28,774 nucleotides of DNA from JBAYJY01 sp041664945 (GCA_041664945.1 JBAYJY010000045.1:1-28774); one strand, 5' to 3'; positions 1 to 9,136 are shown, counted from the stretch's first letter. Translations and numbers: made by a program. Notes: generated by a model from the sequence alone, not told the origin.

Positions 1-1
1 A

Positions 2-3000
2 AGATTTGCGGTTGACAACGCCGGCGCCGCATGGGCCAGCGGAACTGTCGTTCAAAGCAACGGCTACATGAACTTCGGACCCGCCGCCGGCGCGGGCGGC
101 TACGGTTTCCGCGACAACGGCGGAACAATTCAATTTAAATATAATGCCGGCGCCTGGGCGAATATTCCCAACGGTTCCGGTTATGTCTTAAAAGCCGGCG
201 ACACAATGACCGGCGCATTAACGGTAAACGATGCAATAACAGCCATCGGCAACATAACAACTGCGACCGGAACGGTCACTGCGGCCAACCTTGTCGGCAA
301 CGGAGCAGGCATAACAGGCATAACCGCGACGGACTCCTCAAAGGTCGCCAAAACCGGCGGCACGATGACCGGTCCGCTCTACGTCGGTTTCGACACCGCC
401 ACAGCATCGCTGCACATCAAAAACGCCGGCGGCGGAAACGCGGTTTATATAAACAACTCCGGCAACACTGCGGCGACATCATCGGTGTATGTTTTAACGA
501 ACAACTCAAATATAAACAGTGTTGGAATAAAAGTGTATAACACCGGAATAGGGCGCGGGGGATATTTTCTGAATAACAACGTGGCCAACACCCAACCCGC
601 GGTCTCGGGCGAAACCACAGGCACGGGCTACGCGGTCTGGGGTGTCACAAACGGTTCCGGATATGCGGTTGCAGGCAATCAGAACGGCACGGGCAGCGCA
701 GGCTATTTTCACATAGGAAATGCCGGAAGTTCGGCTCCCGCGTTGATAGCGGAAACGCTCGGGACAGGAAGATTGATCCAACTCATGCAGAACGGAAATA
801 CTCTGTTTGACGTCGACAACTCCGGCAACATGTGGGCCAGCGGAACTGTGATAAAGGCGAGTGGCTACATGAACTTCGGAACTATCGCCGGAATATCCGG
901 CTACGGCCTTCGCGACAACGGCGGCAACATCGAAGTAAAAGACTCGCTCGGCGGGTGGACTCAGATATCAACCCTCGGCGGCGCAGGCGCATACATCCCG
1001 CTTTCTGGCGGCACGATGACCGGCGGGCTGGCGATGAATTTCAACACCGCCACATCTACATTGAAAATAACAAATACGGGCGCGGGCTATGCGCTCGCCG
1101 CCAGCGGCACGGTCACCATAGGCAGCAACACAGGGACCGACGGCTACGACGTAAGTTTTTACGGAACTTCAGCGGGCGCGGCGCCTGAGGGACGGATGTT
1201 CTGGGACGCCTCGAAGGACGCCTTCCGCGCCGGGCGCGACGACACCGGAACATACTGGAACGATGCCAACACAGGCCAATACTCTTTTGCCGTCGGTCTT
1301 AACGCAAAGGCAAGCGGCGTTCAGTCGCAAGCGATTGGTCCTTACACAGTCGCGAGCAACACCGCTGCTACTGCGATAGGCAACACCACAACCGCGACCG
1401 CCCTGTCGGCGGTCGCGATGGGGTCTTATTCAAACGCGAGTGGCAATGAGTCATTGGCCTTAGGGCGGGTGGTCAACGCCGGCCCGGCGGCGAATACCGT
1501 CGCAATCGGCCAGGGAGTTTCCTTGGGCAACCCACTTGTCAACAACACCGCTTCATCCATGATGGTCGGATTCAACAGCACGGTGCCCACACTCTTCGTC
1601 GGCCCCGCGAGCGGAATTGGAACCTATGGCAAAGTCGGCATCGGGACAACAACCCCGACCGAACGTCTCGGCGTGAACGGATATGTCGGCGCGGACGGCG
1701 CGGCAATCACCGCGGGCGGTTACGTGAACTTCGGCGCGGCCACCGGCACAACTGGCTACGGCTTCCACGACAATGCAGGAACTCTCGAATTCAAAAACAA
1801 CGCCGGAGTATGGGCAACCATCCCGTCCGGAGGCAACTATGTTCTCAAAGCCGGCGACACGATGACCGGCGCTCTGTCAATTTCGTCTGCCGCTGCGGCG
1901 ACAATATCCGCCACAAACAACGGCGGAACCGGCAAAGCCGTTTCGGGAACCTCTTCCGCCGCGGGCGGCGTAGGCGTGTACGGGAATTCGACAAGCAGCG
2001 GCGGCGCCGGAGTGTACGGCACATCCGCTTTCAGCTACGGCGTCCGGGGCGATAACACTCATGCCACATCGGGAACAGCAGGATATTTCAACAATACAAA
2101 CGCCGGAAATACGGCTTCCACCCTTACCGCCAATACAGTCGGAACCGGCAGTCTGATCGAACTCCAGAAAAGCGGAACTAATAAGTTTTTGGTCGACAAC
2201 TCCGGCAATGTGTATGCTTCCGGCTCGATTACCACAGTGTTCAACACGGCGAATGTGAACGCCCTCTCGTTGAACGGCAGCAACTCCAACGGAATTTACG
2301 TCAACAACGCAGGCACGCAAGGAAAAGCGGCGCAGTTCCTCGTCTCCAGCGGCGGAAACAACAATTACTCGCTCACTTCGACCAACGCCGGCCCCGGCGG
2401 CGCGGCTCTGTTCCAGAAAACCGGCGGCTTCGTGGCGACACCTACCGTTTATATCACTTCATCCACGGCAAACGCGGAAAGCTCGGGCGTTTATTCATTG
2501 CACACGGGCACGGGCGCCGCGGCTGTTTTCCAAGTCTCAAATGTCGCAAACGCCACGAACACCGTCCTCATAACCACAAACTCCACCTCAGCGGGCGGCA
2601 TAGGCTTGAAAGTGGACAACTCCGGCACAGGCGGCCAAGCGGCATATTTTATGAACAGCAGCGCCGGAAATACAAATCCTGTCATGGAAGTTTATAACAC
2701 CGGCGGAGGAAATGCCGCCGCGAGATTCCAGTCAACAACAGTCGCCAACGCGACTGGCGTTATTTACATTACGACCAACAGCAACCAGGCCAACAGCAGC
2801 CTGATCATGGGCAACCACACCGGAACGACCGGCAATCTCATGAAACTGCAAGCAACCGGCGTGGATAAATTCGTCGTGACAAGAACCGGCGCGGTGACTG
2901 CAACCAGCTTCACAGGCATCGGCACGGGACTCACCGGAATAACCGCGACGGACGCCACGAAAGTCGCGAAAACAGGCGACACAATGACCGGCCCGCTCTA

Positions 3001-4957
3001 CATGAGTTTCAATACAGCCACAGCGACTCTGCACATCAAAAACACGGGAAATGGAAACGCTGTGTACATCGACAACATCGGCAATACCGTCGCCACATCG
3101 TCGCTTTATGTGAAAACAAACAACACGAGCGCGTTCAGCGATGCGATACGGGGCGAAGCCACCGGCGCAGGACGGGGCGTTTTCGGAACGGCGAGTGGCG
3201 CCGGAGCGGGCGTTTTAGGATACAACGTCAGCGGCGGCTACGCCGTCGAGGCTCAGTCGGCGGGAACATCGACCGCCTTGTTTGCTTCCTCGAACGGAAG
3301 CGGAAACGCCGTCCACGCATACATGACAGGCAGCGGCATTGCTGGCAACTTCCAGATAAACAACGCCGCAAACACAACGAACGCGCTGCAAGCGACAACA
3401 AACGGCACGGGCAATGCCGGCAGCTTCACAAACTTAAACAATGCAAATACATCCGCCGGACTTTATGTAAGCACAAACTCGGATTCCGCGGGCGGGCACG
3501 CTATCCAAGGCTATACCAGCGGCTCAGGCGGCCGCGCGGGCTACTTCCAAGTCAATAACGCCGCCAACACTTCGGACGCCGTGTATGCCTCGACAAACGG
3601 CGCGGGCGGGCGCGCGGTTTACGGCATAACCACCGGCGACGGCAGCGCCGCCGCGTTCCAAGTCAACAACGCAGCCAACATAAGCCCTGCGCTTATCTCC
3701 ACAACAAACGGCACGGGCAACGCCGGCAACTTCACCGTCACCAACGCCGGCAGCAGCGCCTCGGCCGTCTACGGCACAACCGTCGGCACAGGCTACGGCG
3801 GCTACTTCATGGTCAATAATGCCGCCAATGCAAATGATGCAATGTATGCGACAACCAACGGCACAGGAGCCGCGGTCAAGGGATACACAACCGGCAATGG
3901 CAATGCAATTGACGGAAGTTCTACCGGCAGCGGCAGCGCATTAAGCGCTTATACCTCGGGCGCCGGCAATGCCGGCTACTTCCAGATCGACAATGCCGCA
4001 AGCGCCAACAGCGCTATATATGTCACGACAAACGGCACATCCGAAGCGATTAAAGGCCTCACAACCGGCACAGGCATTGCCGGTTACTTCCAGATCAACA
4101 ACAACACAAGCGCAGCAAGCGCCGTTAGCGCGATGACAGACGGATCCGGGGACGCCATTTATGCGCGCACAACCGGCGCGGGCCGCCCGGGCTACTTCGA
4201 GATCAGCAACGTGGCCAACGCCAACACAGCGATCACTGCCATAACCAACGGCACGGGCCAAGCCATTTACGGTTACACCGACAGCTCGACCGCGAACGCC
4301 GCCTACTTCGCCGTCAACAACGGCTTGAACAGCAATAACGCAGTTACGATCTCCACGAACTCGAACACCGCCGGCGGCAAAGGATTGAGAGTCACAAATT
4401 CCGGCACAGGAGATTTGGCCGCCTTTTTTGAAATCACGGCCGCCGGAAACGCGAGCTCTATTCTGCTCGCCAACACCGCGGGAACCGGCAATCTGCTTCA
4501 AATGCAACAGGCCGGCGCGGATAAATTCGTTGTCAACAACGCCGGCGATATCACAGTTGGCGCGAGTAACCTTAAGCCACAGAGATGGGTTAACACCATC
4601 GGCACGGCCACATGGAGCGCGGCCGGATTCAACGATCTTCCCAACGGCGTTATCAACGCAACAACAAGGGGCGGCGACCTGCTGGTCACATTGAATCTTT
4701 CCGTGCTGAACACGTCGGGAGCCAACACCATTGCGAATATTCAGATACTGCTGGACGGAACCCCGTACACCGGATCGTTGAGAAGGGCGAGCGTTGCAGT
4801 GGGCGAGTCCGCAACAATAACATCGACAATTATCATGACGGGCGTGGCGGGCGGCGCTCATACCATCAAAGGCCAGATCAACAACACCGGCGCCGTAACA
4901 AGCCTGTTCTCCAACGGCGACGAAGGCCAACTGACTATTGTCGAACTTCCAAACTGA
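2..4957 (+). CDS. Giant repetitive fibre-like surface protein, 5'-truncated
   Basis: The reading frame is already open at base 2, so the gene begins upstream of the window; the ATG at 68 is internal. About 1,650 residues are visible. Counting from the Met at 68, the protein shows several copies of a GDTMTGAL/GGTMTGPL motif typical of phage tail-fibre and S74-type fibre proteins (near residues 44, 97, 314 and 596). A YadA-head-like stretch of SFAVGLNAKASG / AIG / ALG repeats lies at about 405-485, and a VGIGTTTPTERLGVNG segment follows at about 523. From about residue 1080 to 1475 there are tandem units of about 30-35 residues built on GTGxAGYFQxNNAANxxxAxxxTTNGTG. The final ~115 residues form a non-repetitive domain. 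No peptidase S74 chaperone is visible at the C-terminus. I infer a trimeric beta-structured fibre or adhesin on the cell surface. The secretion signal would lie upstream. Family assignment beyond this is uncertain. Confidence 0.75.
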   Translation, partial: RFAVDNAGAAWASGTVVQSNGYMNFGPAAGAGGYGFRDNGGTIQFKYNAGAWANIPNGSGYVLKAGDTMTGALTVNDAITAIGNITTATGTVTAANLVGNGAGITGITATDSSKVAKTGGTMTGPLYVGFDTATASLHIKNAGGGNAVYINNSGNTAATSSVYVLTNNSNINSVGIKVYNTGIGRGGYFLNNNVANTQPAVSGETTGTGYAVWGVTNGSGYAVAGNQNGTGSAGYFHIGNAGSSAPALIAETLGTGRLIQLMQNGNTLFDVDNSGNMWASGTVIKASGYMNFGTIAGISGYGLRDNGGNIEVKDSLGGWTQISTLGGAGAYIPLSGGTMTGGLAMNFNTATSTLKITNTGAGYALAASGTVTIGSNTGTDGYDVSFYGTSAGAAPEGRMFWDASKDAFRAGRDDTGTYWNDANTGQYSFAVGLNAKASGVQSQAIGPYTVASNTAATAIGNTTTATALSAVAMGSYSNASGNESLALGRVVNAGPAANTVAIGQGVSLGNPLVNNTASSMMVGFNSTVPTLFVGPASGIGTYGKVGIGTTTPTERLGVNGYVGADGAAITAGGYVNFGAATGTTGYGFHDNAGTLEFKNNAGVWATIPSGGNYVLKAGDTMTGALSISSAAAATISATNNGGTGKAVSGTSSAAGGVGVYGNSTSSGGAGVYGTSAFSYGVRGDNTHATSGTAGYFNNTNAGNTASTLTANTVGTGSLIELQKSGTNKFLVDNSGNVYASGSITTVFNTANVNALSLNGSNSNGIYVNNAGTQGKAAQFLVSSGGNNNYSLTSTNAGPGGAALFQKTGGFVATPTVYITSSTANAESSGVYSLHTGTGAAAVFQVSNVANATNTVLITTNSTSAGGIGLKVDNSGTGGQAAYFMNSSAGNTNPVMEVYNTGGGNAAARFQSTTVANATGVIYITTNSNQANSSLIMGNHTGTTGNLMKLQATGVDKFVVTRTGAVTATSFTGIGTGLTGITATDATKVAKTGDTMTGPLYMSFNTATATLHIKNTGNGNAVYIDNIGNTVATSSLYVKTNNTSAFSDAIRGEATGAGRGVFGTASGAGAGVLGYNVSGGYAVEAQSAGTSTALFASSNGSGNAVHAYMTGSGIAGNFQINNAANTTNALQATTNGTGNAGSFTNLNNANTSAGLYVSTNSDSAGGHAIQGYTSGSGGRAGYFQVNNAANTSDAVYASTNGAGGRAVYGITTGDGSAAAFQVNNAANISPALISTTNGTGNAGNFTVTNAGSSASAVYGTTVGTGYGGYFMVNNAANANDAMYATTNGTGAAVKGYTTGNGNAIDGSSTGSGSALSAYTSGAGNAGYFQIDNAASANSAIYVTTNGTSEAIKGLTTGTGIAGYFQINNNTSAASAVSAMTDGSGDAIYARTTGAGRPGYFEISNVANANTAITAITNGTGQAIYGYTDSSTANAAYFAVNNGLNSNNAVTISTNSNTAGGKGLRVTNSGTGDLAAFFEITAAGNASSILLANTAGTGNLLQMQQAGADKFVVNNAGDITVGASNLKPQRWVNTIGTATWSAAGFNDLPNGVINATTRGGDLLVTLNLSVLNTSGANTIANIQILLDGTPYTGSLRRASVAVGESATITSTIIMTGVAGGAHTIKGQINNTGAVTSLFSNGDEGQLTIVELPN

Positions 4958-4975
4958 CGGCGCGCTTTCGCGATG

Positions 4976-5003
4976 TTGAAATGGCTTCAGTCTGTGCTAT
5001 GAT
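4976..5003 (+). promoter_or_regulatory. Sigma70-type promoter of the acyltransferase gene
   Basis: TTGAAA at 4976-4981 and TATGAT at 4998-5003 are separated by 16 bp, with TGC just before the -10 (extended -10). It lies between the fibre gene stop and the acyltransferase start at 5060. A small hairpin (CCGCG-AA-CGCGG) follows in the leader. Prediction from sequence only. Confidence 0.55.
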
Positions 5004-5059
5004 TAAAAACAATATCGGGCTCCGCGAACGCGGGCCTAAACTATGACGCCTGAGGTAAA

Positions 5060-6079
5060 ATGCCGGAAACAAATAATGAAGGCCCGCGGACAGACGGGCC
5101 GGAAACGCAGAAGCAAGGGAAAGTCCACGCCATAAAAGAGCAGGAAGCCGACAACCGGAAGATGGGCATCGGCCCCCGGATTCAATACTTTCTGATTCGC
5201 GGAACAATTATGCTGCTCGGCCGCATCGCGGCGGTCGCTCCGGAACGAATCACTTATGCGATCTGCGTGGGGTTCACGCTTTTCGCGCGCAAGGCATTTC
5301 CGAAGTTTCGCCAACTCGCCCGCGGCCACCTCGAAATCGCGTTCGGCGCCGAAAAGCCAGCCGCGGAAATCGACGACATACTTCGACGCGCTTATATCAA
5401 CCTCGGCAAGAACTTCGCCGAATTTCTCATGCTCCCCCACAAGAGCAGTGAATGGATCGAGAACCGGGTGGATTTCGACGACCCGCATTTCCACATCCGC
5501 GCCGAACTCGAAAAAGGACTCGGCGTTGTCAGCCTTGGCGGCCATTTCGGAAGCTGGGAGCTCGTCGGCGCCCGGATCGGAATATACAAGTACCCGCTCG
5601 TCGTAGTTGTCAAAGCGCAACGCGACGCGTTCATGACCCGCTTCGTCATGGAAACCCGCACGAAATGGGGTAACGAGTATATCTTCCGCGACCACGGCAT
5701 TAAGGAAGAATGCTACCGCCAGCTTGAACAAAACAAAATTCTCGGCCTGCTGGCCGACCAGAACGCCACGCGCGGCGTTTTCGTCAATTTCTTCGGCAAG
5801 CCCGCCGCCACCGCCACCGGGCCCGCAGAGATCGCCATGAAGCGCGGCATCCCTGTCGTTCCCGGCTTTCCAGCTCGCAACCCGGACAATTCGATCACTC
5901 TCCACGTTTTAGAACCGATTCAGATGAGGGACACCGGCGACTACGATGCAGATCTGGTTTATAATCTCCAGCAGTGCTCGAACGCGGTGGAAAATTTCGC
6001 GCGCGAACACCCGGACGATTATTTCTGGTGGCACCGCCGCTGGAAAAAAAGACCGCCGTCGGAAACGCAAAAAAAGTAG
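5060..6079 (+). CDS. LpxL/HtrB-family lysophospholipid/lipid A acyltransferase
   Basis: 339 residues. The family transfers an acyl chain from acyl-ACP to a lipid A precursor (or related lipid) at the inner face of the cytoplasmic membrane. The sequence shows a hydrophobic N-terminal segment (about 42-75) and the catalytic HX4E motif as HFGSWE (His162, Glu167). It also has the downstream LADQNATRGVFVNFFGKPAA block (about 231-250) and GPAEIAMKRGIPVVP, both typical of this family. The first ~35 residues are a charged extension. The start at 5060 has GAGG 4 nt upstream. Which acyl position or lipid is used cannot be read from the sequence. It belongs with the other envelope genes in the window, and it is one of the main reasons for calling the cell diderm. 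Confidence 0.88.
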   Translation: MPETNNEGPRTDGPETQKQGKVHAIKEQEADNRKMGIGPRIQYFLIRGTIMLLGRIAAVAPERITYAICVGFTLFARKAFPKFRQLARGHLEIAFGAEKPAAEIDDILRRAYINLGKNFAEFLMLPHKSSEWIENRVDFDDPHFHIRAELEKGLGVVSLGGHFGSWELVGARIGIYKYPLVVVVKAQRDAFMTRFVMETRTKWGNEYIFRDHGIKEECYRQLEQNKILGLLADQNATRGVFVNFFGKPAATATGPAEIAMKRGIPVVPGFPARNPDNSITLHVLEPIQMRDTGDYDADLVYNLQQCSNAVENFAREHPDDYFWWHRRWKKRPPSETQKK

Positions 6080-6165
6080 ATATCAGCTGGTAGAAAGAGA
6101 AAGAAAAGGCAAAAACAAAGAACACGTCATTGCGAGGCGTATTTTGCCGAAGCAAACCCGAACTC
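6080..6165 (+). repeat. Composite dispersed repeat, copy 1
   Basis: It begins right after the acyltransferase stop codon (TAG 6077-6079). Heptad-like units CAGCTGG and TAGAAAG are followed by an A/G-rich spacer (AAAAGGCAAAAACAAAGA) and a 41-nt core at 6125-6165. The core starts CGTCATTGCGAGG and ends ACCCGAACTC. The spacer and core match the copy at 6808-6882 closely. Confidence 0.75.
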
Positions 6166-6242
6166 GATTCCAATTAGTTTGGCAGAGGCGTCTAAGGGAA
6201 TACAAAAACGGAAGAAAAGAAAACACATAATTCGGAGGAACA

Positions 6243-6746
6243 ATGAAGCTTAAAGCAGAGTACATTTTCGACGCGGACATGAAACGCACGCTCGAGGTCT
6301 GCGTCACCAACAACATCGGAAACGTGCAGTATTTCAAGGATTCGATGCCGAACGTCTCATCCGTGAAACTCGTCGAGCGCGTGGATCATCCGGACGGCAG
6401 AATCCATGTTAAGATGGAATTCTGCGCGCACGGCCAGATTCCCAAAGCGATCCAGCACATCATCAAGCCGGAGATGCTCACGTGGCGCGAGATCAGCACG
6501 TGGGACCCGAACACAAAACGATATAACTTCGAGATCAAACCGCACTACATGTCGAATATGCTGGTGTGCAAGGGATATTGGGGCTATGTCGAACGCGGCC
6601 CTAACAAAACCGCCCAGTTCTGCGACGGCGTGCTCGAAATCAAAGTCCCCATATTCGGACCCATGATCGAAAAAGCGATCTGGCCGAACCTCGAAAAGAA
6701 CTGGATCGAAAGCTACCAGTTGACTAAGAAACAGTTCGGAATCTGA
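6243..6746 (+). CDS. DUF2505 / START-like (SRPBCC-type) protein
   Basis: 167 residues, about the usual length for DUF2505 proteins, which are predicted to have a START-like lipid- or ligand-binding fold. No signal peptide or membrane segment is visible. The sequence alternates short beta-like segments and ends in a predicted helix (IEKAIWPNLEKNWIESYQLTKKQF), as expected for this fold. GGAGG lies 5 nt upstream of the ATG, a strong ribosome binding site. It follows the acyltransferase on the same strand across a 163-nt gap holding a dispersed repeat. The assignment rests on remembered family resemblance and the function is unknown; binding of a lipid made by its neighbour is only a guess. Confidence 0.6.
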   Translation: MKLKAEYIFDADMKRTLEVCVTNNIGNVQYFKDSMPNVSSVKLVERVDHPDGRIHVKMEFCAHGQIPKAIQHIIKPEMLTWREISTWDPNTKRYNFEIKPHYMSNMLVCKGYWGYVERGPNKTAQFCDGVLEIKVPIFGPMIEKAIWPNLEKNWIESYQLTKKQFGI

Positions 6747-6882
6747 AAAGCGAAAAACAGTAGACGGCAGACAGCAGGGGCGGATTTCAAATCCGCCCGT
6801 AGACAGGGAAAGGAAAAGGCAAAAACATAGAGCGCGTCATTGCGAGGAAGCCGTTTTGGGCTGACGAAGCAAACCCGAACTC
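6747..6882 (+). repeat. Composite dispersed repeat, copy 2 (fills the 5' half of the 6747-7073 gap)
   Basis: It starts directly after the DUF2505 stop. Heptads CAGTAGA, CGGCAGA and CAGCAGG run in one register at 6758-6778. They are interrupted by the palindrome at 6778-6798, after which AGACAGGGAAAGG resumes. An A/G-rich spacer leads to the core at 6835-6882 (CGTCATTGCGAGG ... ACCCGAACTC). The order matches copy 1. Confidence 0.75.
6778..6798. repeat. Perfect palindrome of the GATTTCAAATC family
   Basis: Arms GGGCGGATTT and AAATCCGCCC (10 bp each, perfect) surround a single C, followed by CGTAG. It is related to the palindrome at 28389-28411, which shares the GATTTCAAATC centre. It sits inside a heptad array, so it looks inserted. 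Confidence 0.8.
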
Positions 6883-6891
6883 AATGTCGAG

Positions 6892-6988
6892 TAGCTGGTA
6901 GCTGGGGAAAGCGAAAAACAGTAACCAGAATACAGAGCCCAGAATATAGGGGATTGTTTGTCATTCCGGGCGAAGAGAGGAATCTTCA
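6892..6988 (+). repeat. Heptad array plus TCATTCCG-type core (fills the 3' half of the gap)
   Basis: Eight heptads run in one register at 6892-6947: TAGCTGG, TAGCTGG, GGAAAGC, GAAAAAC, AGTAACC, AGAATAC, AGAGCCC, AGAATAT. After a short spacer a different core follows, TCATTCCGGGCGAAGAGAGG then AATCTT (6961-6986). The same core type occurs reversed at 19734-19760. Nothing gene-like was seen in the rest of the gap (6989-7073) apart from the leader of the next gene. Confidence 0.7.
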
Positions 6989-7073
6989 ATTAATCGCCAA
7001 TACCATGTAATCTTAGTGCGGTATTCTTCATAAACAATAGCGATACCAACAGAAACAAACCAGGAGGCGCGGC

Positions 7074-7928
7074 ATGAAAACAAAAAAACATTTCAAAACA
7101 ATCCGTTTCCCGGCAGCCACCCTTCTGCTGCTTGCTTGCTTCGCTGTATCGGCGCAGGCGGCGGACATTTTCACTCCGCGCGAAGGCCGACGCGTTCTCG
7201 TCGTCGCCCACCGCGGCGCGAACAAGTTCGCCCCCGCTAACACCATCCCGGCCACGGAAAAAGCGATCGAGATGAAACTTGATTTCGTCGAGATCGACGT
7301 GCGCACGACGAAAGACGGCCGACTCGTCATTATGCACAACAGCACGGTGGACGGCACGACCGACGGCAAAGGCGCCGTTCGCGACCTCACTCTGGAAGAG
7401 ATCAAAAAACTCGACGCCGGCGTCCGGGTCAGTCCGAATTTCAAAGGCGTTCGCGTTCCGACAATCGAGGAATATTTTGCCGCGGCTCAAGGCAAAATTA
7501 ACACATATCTCGACTGGAAGGATGCCGAGCCGGCCACGCTCGCGGCGGCTATTGAAAAAGCCGGAGCCGTGGATTCAACCATCGTTTACGGCGGCCCCCT
7601 GCTGCTGCTGGAACTCAAGAAAATCAACCCGAATATACGCGTCATGCCCGACGCCGAAAACGCAAAGCAACTGACAGCGATGCGCGACGCCGGCCTCAGT
7701 TTCGAGACAGTCGGCGCGAGCATGATGACTTTTAACGCTAAGCTATCCGAAAAGGCCCACGAGATGGGCGCCAAGGTTTTCGTCGACATTCTCGGGCAAG
7801 CCGAATCCTGCGCGGGCGTGAAGAAAGCCATCCGTTACGGCGCCGACGCCGTTCAGTCCGATCAGCCGGACATGGTTCTCCGCTGTCTCGACTCAATGGA
7901 CAAGGAAGCGCCTGTGGGAACTAAATAG
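7074..7928 (+). CDS. Exported glycerophosphodiester phosphodiesterase (GDPD)
   Basis: 284 residues. GDPD enzymes hydrolyse glycerophosphodiesters, such as deacylated phospholipids, to glycerol-3-phosphate and an alcohol. A signal peptide is clear: Lys-rich N-terminus, a hydrophobic run at about 13-24, cleavage near AQAA-D. Catalytic landmarks are VAHRGANKFAPANT (His46, Arg47, Asn56), VEIDVRTTKDG (Glu73, Asp75) and IMHN (His88). These are the metal-binding and catalytic positions of the family. AGGAGG lies 7 nt upstream of the ATG. It acts in the periplasm or outside the cell. The next gene starts 2 nt after its stop, so the two are probably co-transcribed and translationally coupled. Confidence 0.93.
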   Translation: MKTKKHFKTIRFPAATLLLLACFAVSAQAADIFTPREGRRVLVVAHRGANKFAPANTIPATEKAIEMKLDFVEIDVRTTKDGRLVIMHNSTVDGTTDGKGAVRDLTLEEIKKLDAGVRVSPNFKGVRVPTIEEYFAAAQGKINTYLDWKDAEPATLAAAIEKAGAVDSTIVYGGPLLLLELKKINPNIRVMPDAENAKQLTAMRDAGLSFETVGASMMTFNAKLSEKAHEMGAKVFVDILGQAESCAGVKKAIRYGADAVQSDQPDMVLRCLDSMDKEAPVGTK

Positions 7929-7930
7929 CC

Positions 7931-9082
7931 ATGAAATATTCCTGTTTAAGCGTCATTGCGAGGAACAATGTGACGAAGCAATCCCGAACTAAATTTCTAT
8001 TATTCTCAATGTCCGTCGTCGCTTCGCTTGCGCTTGCATTTTTCGCTTGCAGCGCGGCATTCGCGGAAACTCCAGCCCCTGAAAGCGCAGACGCGGTTTT
8101 CTCCCATGCCATGACGATCTACTTCCGCGGCGAGTCAATTCCCGGCCTCAAGCTGCTCGAAGAAAACATAGCGAATCACCCTGAACACACGCTCAGCTAC
8201 AGCGGACTGGCATTCGTCGAAGCGATGGGGCAGATCGATCCGCTGTACAACGGGTCGCCGGACCGCGCGCGCGAACTTGTCGCTAAAGCGCGAACCGTCG
8301 GGCCGGACAACAAATGGAACTACATGGCGCCTGCCATCAACGCGGTGGCGCGCTATATGCGCGGCGACATGGCCGCCATCCTCGACGTCGAAAAGGAAGC
8401 GAAGCGCGGCCTCAAAGTCGATCCGAAAGCGGGAGAACTCCATTTCCTGCTCTGGTTCATAAACAAATTCATCAAGGGCGACCGCGCCGCCGCCGCCCGC
8501 GAATACAGCGCCGCGGTAAGCGGAATGCAATTTATAAATCCGCATTACCTTTTCTTTTTTTCGGAAAGCTTTTTGGGCGACTGCGCCGCCGCTGTTCCGG
8601 AAGCTGTTCTGGCGGTGAAAGAACTGCCGGAGGCAAAGAGCGTCTACCTCGAGTTCGAACATCCCGACGGCGGCGACGTCGAAAAAATCGCGTCCGCCGG
8701 CTGCCTGATGTGGAAAGCGCTGAAGAACGAAAAAACAGGCGGCAAAATCGAAGAACGGGAGAAACTCTTGCGGGCCGCCCTGAACGAGACGCCGGGCTTC
8801 GTCATCGCGGCAGACAAACTGGCGGACATCCTCGCCGGTTCCGGCCGCGCGGCCGAAGCCGAACAGTTGCTTTCAGACAACTATAAGAACAATTCCGAAA
8901 ACGCGGGCGCCGCGCTCGCGCTCGCTCACTTTTACGCCTACCCGGCCCCGGACGACGCGAAACTCAAACAAGTCCTCGAAAACTTTCCGCCCATAAAGAA
9001 AACCCACTACGAGCCCTCTTACCGCTCACGGTTCGAAGACCTTTGCAAAAAAGTCGGAGTCACTCCAAAATCGCAGAACTGA
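7931..9082 (+). CDS. Exported helical-repeat (TPR-like) protein of unknown function
   Basis: 383 residues if read from the ATG at 7931, 2 nt after the GDPD stop. A hydrophobic segment ends ACSAAFAETP, a plausible signal peptide with cleavage near AFA-E. The mature part is alpha-helical with TPR-like units, such as FYLLLE-type pairs and a final AADKLADILAGSGRAAEAEQLL hairpin at about 297-318. I see no catalytic motif. Residues 7-20 (SVIARNNVTKQSRT) are encoded by a copy of the dispersed repeat core at 7951-7990. An alternative in-frame ATG at 8009 would begin MSVVASLALAFF, skip the repeat and still leave a signal peptide, but it has no visible ribosome binding site. Coupling to the GDPD suggests a shared envelope task. 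Confidence 0.7.
   Translation: MKYSCLSVIARNNVTKQSRTKFLLFSMSVVASLALAFFACSAAFAETPAPESADAVFSHAMTIYFRGESIPGLKLLEENIANHPEHTLSYSGLAFVEAMGQIDPLYNGSPDRARELVAKARTVGPDNKWNYMAPAINAVARYMRGDMAAILDVEKEAKRGLKVDPKAGELHFLLWFINKFIKGDRAAAAREYSAAVSGMQFINPHYLFFFSESFLGDCAAAVPEAVLAVKELPEAKSVYLEFEHPDGGDVEKIASAGCLMWKALKNEKTGGKIEEREKLLRAALNETPGFVIAADKLADILAGSGRAAEAEQLLSDNYKNNSENAGAALALAHFYAYPAPDDAKLKQVLENFPPIKKTHYEPSYRSRFEDLCKKVGVTPKSQN
7951..7990 (+). repeat. Dispersed repeat core inside a coding region
   Basis: A 40-nt core copy beginning CGTCATTGCGAGG and ending GCAATCCCGAACT, without a heptad array. It lies in frame within the N-terminal codons of the exported helical-repeat protein. Confidence 0.8.
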
Positions 9083-9136
9083 ATGTTAAACATCAGATTA
9101 TTCTTTGATAAGGGAAAAGACGCTTCTATATAAAAA

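Noticed and set aside
3941..4930. Long minus-strand open frame (329 codons) inside the fibre gene
   Set aside because: It is opposite a highly repetitive GC-rich coding region, its translation is Cys/Arg/Gly-rich without any domain, and the plus-strand frame clearly carries the protein motifs.
5036..5905. 289-codon minus-strand open frame over the acyltransferase gene
   Set aside because: The plus strand encodes a clear HX4E acyltransferase; the antisense translation has no recognisable family features.
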